64,000 nt of DNA from Ruminococcus flavefaciens FD-1 (lineage in GTDB: Bacteria > Bacillota > Clostridia > Oscillospirales > Ruminococcaceae): positions 99,848 to 163,847 of the forward strand of contig ACOK01000001.1 in NCBI GenBank assembly GCA_000174895.1, in the 5' to 3' direction. Each line of letters starts with the position of its first letter. Within the stretch, counting starts at the first letter, position 1. Below the pieces are notes generated by a model, which did not search any database, was not told the origin of the DNA, and saw only the letters and a list, made by a program, of their open reading frames with translations. Positions 54,260 to 63,298 of the stretch are shown one piece after another. Made by a program: the position numbers and the translations under genes.

Positions 54260-54667
54260 ATGATTAAACTTATCACAGGAAAAAAGGGTACAGGTAAGAC
54301 CAAGATACTCATAGATCAGATCAACGACGCAGTAAGATCTACAAACGGAAACCTCGTATGTATCGAAAAAGGCGACAACATCAGACGTTCTATCAGCTTC
54401 AGAGTAAGATGGTGCGATACTGAGAGCTTCAACATCGAAGGCTTCGATGCTTTCTACGGCTTCGTAGCAGGTATCATGGCCGGTAACTACGATATCAAGG
54501 ATATCTTCGTTGACGGCATCCTCAAGATCGGCGGCCGTGACTATGCTGCTTTCGGCACACTTCTTGAAAAGCTGGACAAGCTCACAGGCGAAGAGGCTAC
54601 TGTTGTATTCACAGTTTCTGCTGATGATTCAGAGCTTCCTGAGAGTGTAAAGCAGTTCATCAAGTAA
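54260..54667 (+). CDS. Small P-loop protein of unknown function
   Basis: This 135-residue protein opens with a Walker A motif, MIKLITGKKGTGKTKILIDQI. It has a plausible Walker B in DIKDIFVDGILK and a beta-strand end ATVVFTVSADDSELPESV. It lacks any added domain and is too short for a helicase or kinase I can name. Small P-loop proteins of this kind often stand near ribosomal-protein or cell-envelope genes in Clostridia. AGGAG ribosome site. Between pgi and this gene is a hairpin GCCTGCCGCAC/GTGCGGTCAGGC without a T-tract. Confidence 0.75.
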   Translation: MIKLITGKKGTGKTKILIDQINDAVRSTNGNLVCIEKGDNIRRSISFRVRWCDTESFNIEGFDAFYGFVAGIMAGNYDIKDIFVDGILKIGGRDYAAFGTLLEKLDKLTGEEATVVFTVSADDSELPESVKQFIK

Positions 54668-54713
54668 TTTTACTGCCTGATAACATTATTTAAGATTTTT
54701 TCACGCTGAACCC

Positions 54714-54742
54714 TTGACATATCTCGGGATTTGGTGTATAAT
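54714..54742 (+). promoter_or_regulatory. Promoter of yceD-rpmF
   Basis: TTGACA (54714-54719), 17-bp spacer, TATAAT (54737-54742). Confidence 0.9.
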
Positions 54743-54773
54743 GTAATTTGTGGTGCTCTGAAGGATTATTATT

Positions 54774-55223
54774 ATGAAAATTAATTTAAAGCAGCTTTTC
54801 AATATTGTCGGAGAATCAAAGGATATTGATTATTCCATTACTCAGGACGAGCTCTCGGATATCCGTGGCTTCAGCTTTGCTTCACCTGTCCATATAACAG
54901 GCAGGCTTTACAACAGAGCGGGAGTTGTGTATCTTGAGTATTCGGCTGATGTGATCATGTCAGTGACCTGCGACAGATGTCTCAGGCTTCTCGACAGGGA
55001 ATATCATTTCGATTTCGACCATATTGTTGTTCCTTCCATCAGCGGAGATAACGATGATTACGTCGTTGCCGATGGTGAGAGCATTGAAATGAATGAAATT
55101 GCAGTGACGGATCTTCTGCTCCAGCTGCCTACGAAAAATCTCTGTAAGGATGACTGTAAGGGATTATGTATGGTTTGCGGCTGTGATCTTAACGAGACTC
55201 AGTGCAATTGTCTTAATAACTGA
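54774..55223 (+). CDS. yceD: YceD/DUF177 family protein
   Basis: This 149-residue protein of the DUF177 family has the paired-cysteine core VTCDRCLRLLDREYHFDFDH and the C-terminal cluster LCKDDCKGLCMVCGCDLNETQCNC, likely binding zinc. In bacteria it is encoded next to rpmF, as here (33 bp gap), and is linked to 23S rRNA/ribosome assembly. Extra cysteines at the end go beyond the usual CxxC pair. Own consensus promoter. Confidence 0.9.
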   Translation: MKINLKQLFNIVGESKDIDYSITQDELSDIRGFSFASPVHITGRLYNRAGVVYLEYSADVIMSVTCDRCLRLLDREYHFDFDHIVVPSISGDNDDYVVADGESIEMNEIAVTDLLLQLPTKNLCKDDCKGLCMVCGCDLNETQCNCLNN

Positions 55224-55256
55224 GCTGTGAAGCTCTGTCTGTAAGGAGGTGCCGAA

Positions 55257-55442
55257 ATGGCTGTACCAAAGAGAAAAACTTCCAAGGCAAGACGTGATAA
55301 GAGACGTTCTGCAGTATGGAAGCTCGAAACACCCGCAATGTCCAAGTGCGACAACTGTGGCGCATTTAAGGCTCCGCACAAGGTTTGCAAAAACTGCGGT
55401 TTCTATAAGGGCGTTGAGGTCCTTAAAGTGGACGCTGAATAA
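55257..55442 (+). CDS. rpmF: 50S ribosomal protein L32
   Basis: This 61-residue protein has [17 protein letters not shown] and the four zinc-binding cysteines in [22 protein letters not shown]. It is a C+ (zinc) type L32 of the large subunit. AAGGAGGTG ribosome site; followed by a strong terminator. Confidence 0.97.
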   Translation: MAVPKRKTSKARRDKRRSAVWKLETPAMSKCDNCGAFKAPHKVCKNCGFYKGVEVLKVDAE

Positions 55443-55465
55443 TCGGGTAACACCGATAAATGAGA

Positions 55466-55498
55466 AGGAGAGGAGGAGTGATCCTTCTCTCCTTTTTG
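55466..55498 (+). terminator. Terminator after rpmF
   Basis: AGGAGAGGAGG pairs with CCTTCTCTCCT (one G-T pair), TTTTT tail. Confidence 0.85.
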
Positions 55499-55525
55499 AC
55501 TTAATGGAGCGATGGAGCTGTCAAC

Positions 55526-56828
55526 ATGGTAAAGATCAACAGTGTTATCCCTGAAAGCCCTGCATTCAGGCATGGTATCGTTTCAGGCGATATTCTGGAT
55601 AAAATCAATGGCCACAATGTCAAAGACGTGCTTGACTATATGTATTACGCCGCAGATACTTCCATAGATCTGGTTATTCTCCGTGACGGTGAAAGTATGG
55701 ATATACATATAGAAAAGGACGAGTACGACGACCTCGGCCTGGAATTTGAGACTTTCCTTATGGATAACAAGCAGTCATGCAGCAATAAATGCGTCTTCTG
55801 CTTTATCGATCAGATGCCTAAGGGAATGCGTGAAACTCTGTACTTCAAGGACGATGACGCAAGACTGTCTTTTTTACAGGGCAACTATGTTACTCTCACC
55901 AATCTGAAGCAGTCAGATATCGACAGAATCATTGAAATGAAGCTGAATATCAACGTTTCAGTCCATACAACCAATCCCGAGCTGAGAGTAAAAATGATGC
56001 ATAACCGTTTTGCAGGCGAGAAGCTGAAATTCATCTGGCAGCTTGCAGAAAACGGTATCAAGCTCAATTGTCAGATCGTATGCTGTCCGGGACTCAATGA
56101 CGGCGATGAGCTGAGACGTTCACTGACAGATCTGGGCAGTCTTATGCCTAATATAACCAGTATGGCGGTGGTTCCCGTCGGAGTTACCAAATTCCCGTGA
56201 GGGACTGTTTCCGCTTACCACTTTTACAAAGGAAACAGCAGGCGATGCACTTGATATAATCGAGGAATTCCAGCAGGTATTTCTCGAAAAATTCGGCACA
56301 AGAACTGTGTTTCCATCGGATGAGTTCTACCTTATAGCCGAGCGTGAGCTTCCTCCGCTTGAGGCTTATGAGGACTTTTCACAATACGAAAACGGCGTCG
56401 GTATGCTCCGTTCACTCATAGATGAGTTTGAAAAAGCCCTTGATATGGCTGAATGGGAAGGCGGAGAGCGTCATGTTTCTATTGCTACGGGAGCTTCGCC
56501 CTATAAAGTCATTGCTGATCTTGCAAGGCAGGCTGAGGAGAAATTCCCGCTGCTGAAATGTGATGTTTACCGTATCCGCAACGATTTCTTCGGCGAGACC
56601 ATTACCGTAACAGGGCTTATTACCGCTCAGGACCTTATTGCTCAGCTGAAAGGCAAGGACCTCGGCGACAATCTCCTGCTGTCAAATGCGATGGTAATGC
56701 GTGATTCTGATATCTTCCTCGATGACCTTACCATAGGCGACGTGGAGAGAGAACTCAATGTAAAAATACGTACCACCCCCAGTGATGGCTATGAACTGCT
56801 GGATGCCATTATGGGAATAGAGTGGTGA
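55526..56828 (+). pseudogene. DUF512 radical-SAM-like protein with PDZ domain, frameshifted
   Basis: The N-terminus is a PDZ-like domain (PESPAFRHGIVSGDILDKINGH), followed by CSNKCVFCFIDQMPKGMR with a radical SAM-type cysteine cluster (CxxxCxFC) and the DUF512 body. The frame stops at TGA after TKFP (about 56200) in TTCCCGTGAGGG; dropping one C gives KFREGLFPLTTFTKETAG and continues to 56828 through SDEFYLIAERELPP and a VSIATGASPYK segment. The full length would be about 434 residues, normal for the family. Its role is unknown; it is regularly upstream of der in Clostridia, as here. Probably a sequence error rather than a dead gene. Confidence 0.85.
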
Positions 56829-56854
56829 TACAATAAAAGAAAGGAGTGTTGGAA

Positions 56855-58183
56855 ATGTCATTACCAATAGTTGCAGTTGTGGGACGTCCTAATGTAGGTA
56901 AATCCACACTGTTCAATAAACTGATCGGTCAGCGCCTTTCCATAGTTGAGGATACTCCGGGCGTTACCCGTGACCGTATCTACTCCAAATGTGAATGGAG
57001 AGGCAAGGAATTCATGGTAGTTGATACAGGCGGTATTGAGCCTGACAGCGATGACGTTATCCTTTCACAGATGAGAAGGCAGTCTGAACTTGCCATAGAA
57101 AAAGCAGATGTTATCGTCTTTGTTACTGATATCAGATGCGGTGTAACTGCCGATGATTATACAGTTGCTCAGATGCTCCTGAAAAGCGGCAAGCCTATAG
57201 TTCTTGCCGTAAATAAGGTCGATAATCTGGGAGAGCCTCCTCTGGAGCTTTACGAATTCTACAATCTCGGACTGGGCGATCCCTTTCCTATTTCTTCTGT
57301 ACACGGCCACGGCACGGGCGATATGCTGGACAAAGTATACGAATACCTGCCTGCAAGTGATGAGGAGGAGTATGATGATGACTGCATAAAGGTAGCTGTC
57401 ATAGGTAAACCTAACGCCGGTAAATCTTCGCTTATCAACAAGATTGCAGGCGAGGAGAGAGTTATCGTTTCAGATATCGCAGGTACTACCCGTGACTCAA
57501 CGGATACTGTCATAGAAAATGAACAGGGCAAGTTCGTGTTCATCGATACAGCAGGCATCAGAAAGAAGTCAAAAGTCACTGAGAAAATAGAGCATTACAG
57601 TGTACTGAGAGCCTATATGGCGGTTGACAGGGCAGATGTATGTGTTATCATGCTTGATGCTACAGAGGGCTTTACAGAACAGGATTCAAAGGTGGCAGGC
57701 TATGCTCATGAACAGGGCAAGGCTTGTGTTGTCGCTGTGAACAAGTGGGACCTCATCGAAAAGGATGACAAGACTATGCAGGAATTCCGCACAAAGCTTG
57801 AAAATGACTTCAGCTTTATGTCCTATGTTCCGTTCGTGTTCATATCTGCAAAAACAGGACAGCGTATCAATAAGCTCTATGAGCTTATCAAGTACACCTA
57901 CGAGCAGAACAGCATGAGAATATCAACAGGTATGCTCAATGATGTCCTTGCTTACGCTACAACAAGAGTTCAGCCTCCGTCTGACAAGGGACGCAGACTG
58001 AAGATTTACTACATGACTCAGCCATCCACAAAACCGCCTACATTCGTAACATTTGTAAACCGTGCTGATCTCTTCCATTTCTCATACAGACGTTATATCG
58101 AGAATCAGATACGTTCAACATTCGGTCTCGAGGGAACGCCTGTCAGATTTATCGTAAGAGAAAGAGGAGGAAATGATAAATGA
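56855..58183 (+). CDS. der: Ribosome-associated GTPase Der (EngA)
   Basis: ATG 56855 follows AAAGGAG; the in-frame TTG at 56846 overlaps the site. The 442-residue double GTPase has G domain 1 (VGRPNVGKSTLFN, DTGG, NKVD), G domain 2 (IGKPNAGKSSLIN, DTAG, NKWD) and a C-terminal KH-like domain. Der acts in 50S subunit assembly. It overlaps plsY by 4 bp. Confidence 0.96.
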   Translation: MSLPIVAVVGRPNVGKSTLFNKLIGQRLSIVEDTPGVTRDRIYSKCEWRGKEFMVVDTGGIEPDSDDVILSQMRRQSELAIEKADVIVFVTDIRCGVTADDYTVAQMLLKSGKPIVLAVNKVDNLGEPPLELYEFYNLGLGDPFPISSVHGHGTGDMLDKVYEYLPASDEEEYDDDCIKVAVIGKPNAGKSSLINKIAGEERVIVSDIAGTTRDSTDTVIENEQGKFVFIDTAGIRKKSKVTEKIEHYSVLRAYMAVDRADVCVIMLDATEGFTEQDSKVAGYAHEQGKACVVAVNKWDLIEKDDKTMQEFRTKLENDFSFMSYVPFVFISAKTGQRINKLYELIKYTYEQNSMRISTGMLNDVLAYATTRVQPPSDKGRRLKIYYMTQPSTKPPTFVTFVNRADLFHFSYRRYIENQIRSTFGLEGTPVRFIVRERGGNDK

Positions 58184-58854
58184 GATTTCTGGCAATACTT
58201 ATCGCTGCGGCACTGGGATATTTTCTGGGAAGCGTCAATTTCTCCATTCCCGTTGTAAAGATGATGACAGGCAAGGATATCCGTACTCTCGGAAGTCATA
58301 ATGCAGGGCTTACAAATACCTACAGATGTGCAGGAAAGAAGTGTGCAGCTATCACACTGGCAGGCGATCTGCTGAAAGGTGTGATCGCAGTAGCACTTGC
58401 AAGGTGGATATGCGGCACAATGGGTGCAGGTCTTGCACCTGATAATGACACACATTTTATCGGCTATATTGCAGGCCTGTTTGCTGTTTTAGGTCATGTA
58501 TTCCCTTTGTATTACGGATTCAAGGGAGGCAAAGGAGTGCTGGTAGGCATAGCTTCATTCCTTATCGTTGACCCGAAGGTGTTTATAGCGCTTCTGGCTA
58601 TCTTTATAGTGATCCTTGCCATCACAAAGTATGTTTCCGCAGCTTCCATTATGGGCGCAGCTTTCTGTCCGCTGGCGACTTTGCTTATGTCATGGGTAGT
58701 TGAAGGCAATACCTTCGGAAGAAGCTTCCTGTATATGCTTCTTTCTATCCCTATGGCAGCTATGGTAATCATCATGCACCGCAGCAATATACAGCGCCTT
58801 ATGGCAGGCAATGAGAACAGATTCTCATTCAAGACATCGGGAACAGCATTATAA
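58180..58854 (+). CDS. plsY: Acyl-phosphate:glycerol-3-phosphate acyltransferase
   Basis: This 224-residue membrane protein starts in the der stop (ATGA). It has PlsY motifs GYFLGSVNFSIPV, DIRTLGSHNAGLTNTYR (motif 1 glycine/asparagine) and GHVFPLYYGFKGGKGV (motif 2 GGKG). It acylates glycerol-3-phosphate with acyl phosphate at the start of phospholipid synthesis. Several membrane helices as expected. Confidence 0.95.
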   Translation: MRFLAILIAAALGYFLGSVNFSIPVVKMMTGKDIRTLGSHNAGLTNTYRCAGKKCAAITLAGDLLKGVIAVALARWICGTMGAGLAPDNDTHFIGYIAGLFAVLGHVFPLYYGFKGGKGVLVGIASFLIVDPKVFIALLAIFIVILAITKYVSAASIMGAAFCPLATLLMSWVVEGNTFGRSFLYMLLSIPMAAMVIIMHRSNIQRLMAGNENRFSFKTSGTAL

Positions 58855-58939
58855 ATCACAGCATAAACTATAAAAAGCGGCGTATCCGATGAAAGAGGCT
58901 GCGCCGATCTCAGCATTCTTTATTTAGAGGTGAACTTCA

Positions 58940-60559
58940 ATGTTTGAATTACGTGACTACAGAGGCCATATCCGCAACTGGAGAGAGCTTTGCAGTGAGC
59001 TTGGCATAGATGCCTCACTCAGCCGTGAAGAGCGTGAAAAGGCTATTATTATCAAGGCATATGAGAAGTGGGGACATGATATGGCTGACCATTTCTACGG
59101 TATGTTTGCATTTGCTATTTACGACACCGACAATGACAGCTGGTTCTGTCTCCGTGACCAGTTCGGAACAAAGCCTTTCTACTATTACATAACAGCTGAC
59201 AACAAGCTTCTCTGCGGCACTATGATAAGAGATATCATGGCTCAGGACGGCTTTGTCAAGGAGCTCAACATCGATATGCTCCAGATATACATGACTCTCA
59301 CATACGTTGCAGGAGAGGATACATTCTTCAAGGGCGTGAAGAAGCTTATGCCCGGCCACTGGATGGAGTTCAAAGGCGGCAAGCTTACTGTCAAGCGCTA
59401 CTGGACACCTACATTCAAACCTGATGAGAGCAAGTCACTGGAGGACTGGGCTGACGAGATACACACTACACTGACCAATATCTTCCCACAGGTAAAGGAC
59501 GAGGACGAAGTTGCAGAGTCGTTCCTTTCGGGCGGCGTTGATTCCTCTTATGTGCTGGCTATGAGCGACGCTAAGAGAGCAGACTCATGCGGTTACGATG
59601 AGGAGAGATTCGATGAATCAAGAGTTGCTGCAAAGACAGCAGAGCTTCTCAATGTGGAGCACAGCGTGGCAAATATCCAGCCTGAGCAGTTCTTCGAGGT
59701 AGTTCCTTACGTAATGTACAATATGGAGCAGCCCCTGGGCGATGCTTCAGCTATCGTGTTCACACTTGGCTGCAACGCAACAGCCGAGCATACAAAGCTT
59801 TGCTACTCAGGTGAGGGCGCAGACGAATTCTTCGGCGGATACAATATGTACCGCAATGCTGAGCGTTACGGTGACAACCTCAAGACCTTCTATGTTGGCA
59901 ATACCAACATCATGAAGGAGGAGGAAAAGCAGAAGATACTGAAGAGTTATAATCCCGATGTACTGCCGATCAACCTTGTAAAGTATATCTACGACGAGAC
60001 AGAGGGACTTGATCCGCTGACAAAGATGAGTGACGTTGACATTCAGATATGGCTTGAGGGCGACATCTATCTCAACGTAGACAAGATGAGTACAGCCGCC
60101 GGACTTGAAATAAGAATGCCGCTGACCGACAGAAGAATATTCGACATTGCATCACGTATGCCTTCAAAGTACAAGGTCAACGAGGAGCAGAACAAGGTAG
60201 CATTCAGAACCGCAGCAGCAAAGGTGCTTCCCGAGGAGATAGCATTCCGCAAGAAGCTGGGCTTTATCGTTCCTATCAGAATATGGCTTGCTGACGAGCG
60301 CTACAACGCAGATGTAAGAGCTAAGTTCAAGAGTGACATGGCTGCAAAGTTCTTCGACCTGGACGCTATCAACGAGATCTGGGAGGAATACGTAGGCGGA
60401 AACTCCGACAACTGGCGCAAGATCTGGACTATCTATACTTTCCTTGTATGGTATGAGGAGTATTTCGTAAAGAGATGCACCCCGGCGTCCAGCGTGGTGG
60501 GCTTTCGGGCCATCGTTTTTCTGTTTGGCGGTCCGCGGTGGCTCTGGCTTTTCTGTTGA
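58940..60559 (+). CDS. Asparagine synthetase B-like protein lacking the glutaminase start
   Basis: The protein begins MFELRDYRGHIRNWRELCSELG after a GAGGTG site. AsnB enzymes begin MCG..., with Cys2 as glutaminase nucleophile, and reach the equivalent of YNxxELR only after about 70 residues. Here there is no coding sequence upstream for those residues. The rest of the glutaminase fold (GMFAFAIYDTDND, RDQFGTKPFYYY) and the synthetase domain ([12 protein letters not shown]-loop, CYSGEGADEFFGGY) are normal. It should therefore use free ammonia. The last 27 residues, after EEYFVKR (60476-60559), are GC-rich in DNA and odd (FLFGGPRWLWLFC), probably an acquired extension. Confidence 0.82.
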   Translation: MFELRDYRGHIRNWRELCSELGIDASLSREEREKAIIIKAYEKWGHDMADHFYGMFAFAIYDTDNDSWFCLRDQFGTKPFYYYITADNKLLCGTMIRDIMAQDGFVKELNIDMLQIYMTLTYVAGEDTFFKGVKKLMPGHWMEFKGGKLTVKRYWTPTFKPDESKSLEDWADEIHTTLTNIFPQVKDEDEVAESFLSGGVDSSYVLAMSDAKRADSCGYDEERFDESRVAAKTAELLNVEHSVANIQPEQFFEVVPYVMYNMEQPLGDASAIVFTLGCNATAEHTKLCYSGEGADEFFGGYNMYRNAERYGDNLKTFYVGNTNIMKEEEKQKILKSYNPDVLPINLVKYIYDETEGLDPLTKMSDVDIQIWLEGDIYLNVDKMSTAAGLEIRMPLTDRRIFDIASRMPSKYKVNEEQNKVAFRTAAAKVLPEEIAFRKKLGFIVPIRIWLADERYNADVRAKFKSDMAAKFFDLDAINEIWEEYVGGNSDNWRKIWTIYTFLVWYEEYFVKRCTPASSVVGFRAIVFLFGGPRWLWLFC

Positions 60560-60595
60560 CAGCACTTCAATGCTGTGATATAATTATTCTTACTT

Positions 60596-60645
60596 AAGGC
60601 AACACCACACAAAGCCCGCCTGACGGCTTTGTGCGGTGTTGCCTT
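60596..60645. repeat. Palindromic repeat, copy 2 (GGCAACACC type)
   Basis: AAGGCAACACCACACAAAGC and GCTTTGTGCGGTGTTGCCTT form a nearly perfect 20-bp stem around CCGCCTGACG. Same element as 14167-14252 but without the extra middle. No T-tract, so not simply a terminator. Confidence 0.85.
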
Positions 60646-60676
60646 AAACCGAATCAGAATTTATAGGAGTATCTCA

Positions 60677-61177
60677 ATGGAAATAAGATTCATCAACCCA
60701 AATGATGATTTACTGGAAATCAGCAATATATACGAATGCAGTTGGAAATACGCATATAAAAATATCATTCCGCAAGAGTATCTTGATAGTATCCCGAAAG
60801 GCCGTTGGGCAAACAGTATTACAAAAGACGGAATGTTCAATCTTGTTATAATTGAAAATGGACTTATTATAGGAACTTCAGGCATTTGCAGATCGAGATG
60901 GAAACAGTATAGTGACTATGGCGAGATAGTTTCAATATACTTCTTACCTGAGTATATGGGAAAAGGCTTTGGAAATCATCTTTTGAAAAGGTGTATTGAG
61001 GAATTAAAAAGACTTGGATTTGATAGAATTCTTCTGTGGGTTTTAGAAGATAATATCAGGGCAAGAAAGTTCTATGAGAAGAACGGTTTTGTTTGCTCTG
61101 ATGAATATCTGAATGACAATATTGGCGGAAAAGAAATAAGAGAAGTGATGTATTCTTATAACTGCGGTAAATTCTGA
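60677..61177 (+). CDS. GNAT-family N-acetyltransferase
   Basis: ATG 60677 follows TAGGAG. The 166-residue protein has the GNAT fold: ISIYFLPEYMGKGFGNHLLKRC (acetyl-CoA pyrophosphate loop, Q/RxxGxG type as MGKGFG) and ILLWVLEDNIRARKFYEKNGF (motif B). It transfers an acetyl group from acetyl-CoA to an unknown amine. Its AT-richer sequence and place behind a palindromic repeat suggest acquisition. Confidence 0.85.
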   Translation: MEIRFINPNDDLLEISNIYECSWKYAYKNIIPQEYLDSIPKGRWANSITKDGMFNLVIIENGLIIGTSGICRSRWKQYSDYGEIVSIYFLPEYMGKGFGNHLLKRCIEELKRLGFDRILLWVLEDNIRARKFYEKNGFVCSDEYLNDNIGGKEIREVMYSYNCGKF

Positions 61178-61190
61178 ATAAAACACAATG

Positions 61191-61220
61191 CCCCTGAGCG
61201 TAATGCGTAACGCTCAGGGG
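61191..61220. terminator. Hairpin between convergent genes
   Basis: CCCCTGAGCG/CGCTCAGGGG perfect 10-bp stem between the GNAT gene and the minus-strand aldolase gene; the flanking T/A tracts are weak. Confidence 0.7.
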
Positions 61221-61240
61221 CAAAATTACTGTGTTGCAAA

Positions 61241-62216
61241 TTATTCCTGAGAAATGATCTCCTTGTAGAATTCGGATATATCGCTTCTCTTATCCTTAGT
61301 GTACTGGATGGCTGTTCTTGGGTGCTGGTTGAAAAGACCTGTCAGGAGGTACTGGAGATCGTAGCCCCATACAGCGCCTTCCTCACGAAGCTTAGGCATA
61401 TGCTTTTCGATGAACTGGAACACAGGGTATACATTGTACTTGGGGTTCTTCAGGAAGCCGAGGAGAAGCTCCATAGCGCAGTTTCCTGCACCTCTGCCCA
61501 TAGATGCGTATGTAGCATCCAGCCAGTCCACACCGTCGCCAACAGCTTCAATAGTATTAGCAAAAGCAAGCTGCTGGTTGTTATGAGCGTGGATACCTAC
61601 TTTCTTGCCGTACTTTTCAGCAGCTTCAAGGTATACGTCAGCAAGTCTTGCAAGCTGCTCAGGGTAGATAGAACCGAAGCTGTCAACGATGTAGAGAACG
61701 TCAACAGGTGACTGACCGAGGATGTCCAGAGCAACCTTGAGATCAGTTTCCTGAGCGTTTGAGATAGCCATGATATTGCAGCTTACCTCGTAGCCCTTCT
61801 TCTTGGCGTCTTCGATCATATCAACAGCAGTCGGGATCTGGTGGAGGTAAGTAGCCACACGGATGAGATCAACAGGGGAGTTCTCACGCTCAACGATGTC
61901 CTGCTTGTATATTGCAGCGTCCAACGTCAGCCATGATAGCGATCTTCAGATCAGTGTGGTTTTCACCGACGATAGAGCGGATGTACTCATCTTCACAGAA
62001 CTTGCAGGGACCGAAATCCTCGACCTTGAACATTTCCTTATCAGCTCTGTAGCCGAACTCCATGTAGTCAACGCCAGACTTGATGTTTGAGAGGTAGAGA
62101 TCTCTTACAAAATCGTCAGAGAAGCGAAAATCGTTAACGAGACCGCCGTCACGGAGAGTAGCCTCGACTACTCTTACATCAGATCTGTAGTTCATGAGCT
62201 TGGATATTTCTTTCAT
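61241..62216 (-). pseudogene. DRE-TIM metallolyase (aldolase/HMGL-like), frameshifted
   Basis: The first part has VVEATLRDGGLVNDFRFSDDFV (the DRE-type metal/proton-abstraction motif, here LRDGG) and runs to MADVGRCNIQ. The frame then breaks near 61917-61927, and the second frame continues DAAIYKQDIVERENSPVDLIRVATYLHQIPTAV, YIVDSFGSIYPEQLA, the HAHNNQQLAFANT metal-binding HxHN, and YASMGRGAGNCAMELLLGFL. Together about 325 residues, a complete 4-hydroxy-2-oxovalerate-aldolase/HMG-CoA-lyase-like enzyme. The substrate is not deducible. One small indel explains the break. Confidence 0.8.
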
Positions 62217-62424
62217 AATTATTCCTCTTTCTTTATCGCTTTACGCTGTAATACTTTAAAGTGTCTTGATTACAATAGATAGTATATCACAGAATTTTTG
62301 ATTTGTCAAATACTTTCTGCAATTTTTTCCTGTTTTTCTACATAATTCAATATTTTAAATGTCGGCATATTTCAATTGCACAGATAGTTTTTCACTTTGA
62401 AGCGATAAACTATTCATAAAGACA

Positions 62425-62456
62425 AAATCCCCCGAAAGCCTTTCAGCATCCGGGGA
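62425..62456 (-). terminator. Terminator after LUD-domain gene
   Basis: CCCCG/CGGGG-closed hairpin with ATTTTG on the minus strand, 20 bp after the stop codon. Confidence 0.6.
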
Positions 62457-62476
62457 ATATAATTTTTAGCATACGA

Positions 62477-63148
62477 TCAATAACCCAGTTCTTCACCGAC
62501 GATGATGACTTTGATACGTCCCTTATGGCGCTGATGAGCGGAGATAAGGTAGTTGCAGCAGATACGTCCGTCGCTGCCGCATCCGTCTGACATCTGCCTG
62601 TCAGCCTTTGAGAGAGACACACATTCACCCTTTTCCTTGCAGTAAGTAGCACAGTCCAGACGAACACAGTTAGGCGGTGCAGCTTCACGCTTCACACGTA
62701 TCTCAGCCTCTGTAAGGTCCTTGACTATCTTGTTATAGCCGGCAATAATGATGACTGATTTCGGTCCGAAAGCAATAGCGGCAATACGGTTGCTGTTGCC
62801 GTCAACATTGTAAAGCACACCGTCCTCGGTAATAGCGTTAGAGCTTGAGATGTACACATCAGCCATGAATGCTTTGTGGTAAAGCTCCACCACTTCTTCG
62901 GGAGTAGTCAGCTTTGAGCGGTCCATGTAGTTATACTCAGGCGAATTCAGAAGCTCGCTCAGACCGCATTCTCCCATAGTCATTGAACCGCCGTTAGTGA
63001 TGACATCGCCCTCTTTGAGCAGTGACTTCACGATAGGACAGACGTCCTCTTTAGTTGCGGCATAGTAGAACTCCATATTGTTCTTTTTGAGATTCTCACC
63101 GACCTTGTTGATCCTTTTTTCGATGATAGTCTTTTTGTTATTATCCAT
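62477..63148 (-). CDS. LUD-domain (DUF162) protein
   Basis: ATG 63148 is preferred to the longer frame since GAAAGGA lies upstream and the family begins about here. The 223-residue protein has the LutC/YkgG-like core: GDVITNGGSMTMGECGLSELL, YISSSNAITEDGVLYNVDGNSNRIAAIAFGPKSVIIIAGYNKIV. It ends with a cysteine-rich segment (CVRLDCATYCKEKGECVSL, DGCGSDGRICCNYL). Relatives take part in lactate oxidation, but stand-alone clostridial copies are uncharacterised. The cysteines may bind a metal or an iron-sulfur centre. Confidence 0.82.
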   Translation of the reverse strand: MDNNKKTIIEKRINKVGENLKKNNMEFYYAATKEDVCPIVKSLLKEGDVITNGGSMTMGECGLSELLNSPEYNYMDRSKLTTPEEVVELYHKAFMADVYISSSNAITEDGVLYNVDGNSNRIAAIAFGPKSVIIIAGYNKIVKDLTEAEIRVKREAAPPNCVRLDCATYCKEKGECVSLSKADRQMSDGCGSDGRICCNYLISAHQRHKGRIKVIIVGEELGY

Positions 63149-63260
63149 TTCAGTAAAATCCTTTCGATCAGTAATCGGCAGTAAGCCGCTCGCCAAGTTC
63201 GTTTTCCATGATGAGCTTTTTGACTTACGCCGTAGAAGGTACAATTCGTCAAAAATAGTA

Positions 63261-63285
63261 TATGCGGAGCAAAAAGCTCCGCATA
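63261..63285 (-). terminator. Terminator after hpf
   Basis: TATGCGGAGC-AAAAA-GCTCCGCATA perfect 10-bp stem, then ATTTTTG on the minus strand. Confidence 0.8.
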
Positions 63286-63298
63286 TTTTAGTCAATGA

